Positions 62,644-64,000 of a stretch of 64,000 bases of DNA are shown one piece after another. Position 1 is the stretch's first letter, and each line of letters begins with the position of its first letter. Both the position numbers and the translations under genes were made by a program. The DNA comes from Paenibacillus pabuli (GTDB lineage: Bacteria > Bacillota > Bacilli > Paenibacillales > Paenibacillaceae), in NCBI RefSeq assembly GCF_039831995.1, contig NZ_JBDOIO010000004.1, forward strand, positions 806,001 to 870,000, written 5' to 3'. The notes below the pieces were generated by a model. The model saw only the letters and a program-made list of their open reading frames with translations. It searched no databases and was not told where the DNA came from.

Positions 62644-63549
62644 ATGCGAAATACAATGAATATTAGTGCATCATTACTCGTTTTACTCATGGGATTCTCA
62701 CTTGTGGCCTGTGGTAACAGCAGTCCTGCAGCGCAGCCACCAACCAAAAATACAGGGGAACAGACGCCTGCACCGGAGCAGCAGCAAAATGACAGTGTGG
62801 TGATCGAAGCAGAAGGCATTTTGACGGGCTGGGCAGATCCTCACACGGTAGAGATCCGTGTCAAGGAGGTTCCGATGGCTTTCCAGGTTGAAGAGAATGT
62901 GCAGAAATCCTTTGATGACATTGATGATGAAGATTCAGTACAATTCAAATATGTAGAGAGAACGATTGAGAGCGGCGACAGTACAACCAAGCAGCTGGTG
63001 CTTACGGAAATTACGAAGATTGAAGCGGATGAACCGAACGGTTCCAATGCAGGCGATAACGTGACATCAGATCGTCCCAAAACAACAGAACTCGAAGTAA
63101 CAGTGGAAGGCATGACGGAGAAGCGTCTAGCTGAACTTGCTCAAGGTGAGGGGTACTCGCTGTATGTGTTCGAACCCATGGCCTTTGATGCAGATGACGA
63201 CGAATTGACAATGAAGATTGATCCTGACTACAAAGTGGAGATCGAAAAGCTTCCTTCAGACTTCAATCTGGATGCGCTGAAGATGGATGCCAAGGAAGAG
63301 CTGAGCGAAACGGGAGAGGTCAAGGAACTGAGCAAGGAAGAGCTCAGCAATGGCCCGATGAAGGATGCAAGACTATATATGATGTCTCAAAACGATAAAA
63401 AGACGGAGTATTTCATTGTAAAAGAATTGGATGGCAATGGTTTCATTTTCCACATTGATGCACCTGTAGGTGAACCATCTGAGGGATTCCTGCCGCTGGC
63501 GTATGTATCCCTGAATTCCATCATGAATGAAGAGAACACCACCAAATAA
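62644..63549 (+). CDS. Lipoprotein of unknown function
   Basis: 301 aa; ATG after CGGAGGTG. Lipobox LVAC (about 20-23), Pro/Gln/Thr-rich linker, then two similar halves. The first (SVVIEAEGILTGWADPHTVE; FDDIDDEDSVQFKYVE) looks like a small beta-barrel; the second (LEVTVEGMTEKRLAELAQGE; YSLYVFEPMAF; KIDPDYKVEIEKLPSDFNL) ends LPLAYVSLNSIM. I know no named function. It has its own terminator and could be an envelope accessory protein. Confidence 0.8.
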   Translation: MRNTMNISASLLVLLMGFSLVACGNSSPAAQPPTKNTGEQTPAPEQQQNDSVVIEAEGILTGWADPHTVEIRVKEVPMAFQVEENVQKSFDDIDDEDSVQFKYVERTIESGDSTTKQLVLTEITKIEADEPNGSNAGDNVTSDRPKTTELEVTVEGMTEKRLAELAQGEGYSLYVFEPMAFDADDDELTMKIDPDYKVEIEKLPSDFNLDALKMDAKEELSETGEVKELSKEELSNGPMKDARLYMMSQNDKKTEYFIVKELDGNGFIFHIDAPVGEPSEGFLPLAYVSLNSIMNEENTTK

Positions 63550-63557
63550 CATGAAAG

Positions 63558-63604
63558 AGCCGGAAGGAACAATGCTTGGGCATAGGTTCCTCCCGGCTTT
63601 TTTT
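63558..63604 (+). terminator. Terminator after the lipoprotein gene
   Basis: AGCCGGAAGGAAC (63558-63570) pairs with GTTCCTCCCGGCT (63586-63598) with one mismatch, then seven T. Confidence 0.9.
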
Positions 63605-63653
63605 GCCTTGTTCTATTCAGTTTATACATCATCTACCGTTTACCTGAGGCGCG

Positions 63654-64000
63654 TCAGGTTAAAATGGCCGATTCCTTGCGCCCTTTGAGTTCCTCGTATC
63701 GGGCGACAACATGCTGATGAACCAGGTGTTCGTCGGGAATGCCCATGCGTTCACGAATGAAGGCGGAGACGCCATCTTCACGAATCATGTGTTGGAGCTT
63801 CATGGCTTCCTCGTCCTGCTCGTGATCGAAGAGCATTGCGGCAGCCATAGCGGAAGTAAGATGGGGAATTTCTATTCCGAATTCGCTGGCCTGCATCGCT
63901 GGGCGAACAAGCCGGTCATAAGGCGATAGCTTGCGAAGGGGTGAACGTCCGACCCGGGTAACCTGATCTGTCAGGTTGGGGTTGGCAAAGCGTTCGAGAA
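63654..64000 (-). CDS. mtlD: Mannitol-1-phosphate 5-dehydrogenase, C-terminal part
   Basis: The reverse strand is open from 64000 to a stop at 63654, giving the last 114 codons: RFANPNLTDQVTRVGRSPLRKLSPYDRLVRPAMQ, then a helical end (AAAMLFDHEQDEEAMKLQHM) and GIPDEHLVHQHVVARYEELK. The segment NPNLTDQVTRVGRSPLRKL is the conserved core of long-chain mannitol/mannonate dehydrogenases of the MtlD type, which oxidise mannitol-1-phosphate to fructose-6-phosphate with NAD. The start is beyond the window. Preceded (in this window) by an unrelated convergent lipoprotein gene. Confidence 0.85.
   Translation of the reverse strand, partial: LERFANPNLTDQVTRVGRSPLRKLSPYDRLVRPAMQASEFGIEIPHLTSAMAAAMLFDHEQDEEAMKLQHMIREDGVSAFIRERMGIPDEHLVHQHVVARYEELKGRKESAILT

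Noticed and set aside
1..64000. tRNA, rRNA, riboswitch and CRISPR elements
   Set aside because: I looked for cloverleaf-like clusters, T-box and common riboswitch cores and spaced repeats by eye and saw none; a covariance-model scan would be needed to exclude small RNAs.

Overview
This window looks like the chromosome of a Paenibacillus-type soil Firmicute. The evidence is a collagen-like (BclA-type) surface protein, an S-layer (SLH) protein, LplABC-type sugar ABC transporters paired with a YesN-type AraC regulator, a Fur-controlled siderophore importer, and a sucrose/levan locus arranged like that of Bacillus subtilis. Species cannot be fixed from this sequence alone. No rRNA, tRNA or CRISPR array was seen.

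Layout. 1-5.5 kb: an MFS exporter cut by the window start, an LMCA1-like Ca2+ P-type ATPase with a TTG start, and a short hybrid-cluster protein behind an FNR-like box. 5.7-12 kb: an odd PTS permease lacking its phosphorylatable cysteine, a collagen-like spore or surface protein, a UppS paralogue, an SDR, a TetR regulator and a CueP-like copper protein. 12.1-15.3 kb: promoter, Fur box, siderophore-binding lipoprotein and a double-length FecCD permease. 15.5-21.3 kb: a large SLH protein divergent from a STAND ATPase/HTH regulator. 21.4-23.8 kb: an aminotransferase and a leucine-rich-repeat protein.

23.9-38.8 kb is an amino-sugar glycan locus. An AraC sensor-regulator is divergent from a lipoprotein gene and an operon of two permeases, a solute-binding protein, a secreted GH18-like protein, a NagB-like protein, NagA, and a 1147-aa cytoplasmic GH20-GH3 fusion. 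A promoter/operator segment of about 128 bp occurs twice, once before the lipoprotein gene and once before the operon. 39-41 kb holds an SDR whose catalytic Tyr is Phe and an HxlR/flavodoxin-like divergon.

40.9-59.2 kb is the most unusual part. The intact sulfurtransferase gene (58.8-59.65 kb) is preceded by three partial copies of its own 3' end in the same orientation: about 40.96 kb (decayed), 49.35 kb (decayed, still ending in a stop codon) and 51.34-51.76 kb (418 bp, apparently identical to the intact gene). They divide the interval into three cassettes: ECF sigma/anti-sigma, TmrB-like and sucrose/levan genes (SacY-type antiterminator, RAT-terminator, levansucrase, endolevanase); a TetR/CPBP pair; and a 7.4-kb AT-rich island. 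The island carries an OLD-like ATPase/TOPRIM gene overlapping a cytosine-5 methyltransferase gene (a candidate defence or R-M-like pair), a membrane protein plus SEC-C protein pair, and decayed genes. This looks like repeated insertion at the 3' end of one housekeeping gene.

59.7-64 kb returns to ordinary genes: an EamA transporter, a polysaccharide deacetylase, a YkyA-like lipoprotein, an unknown lipoprotein, and the C-terminus of mannitol-1-phosphate dehydrogenase running off the window.
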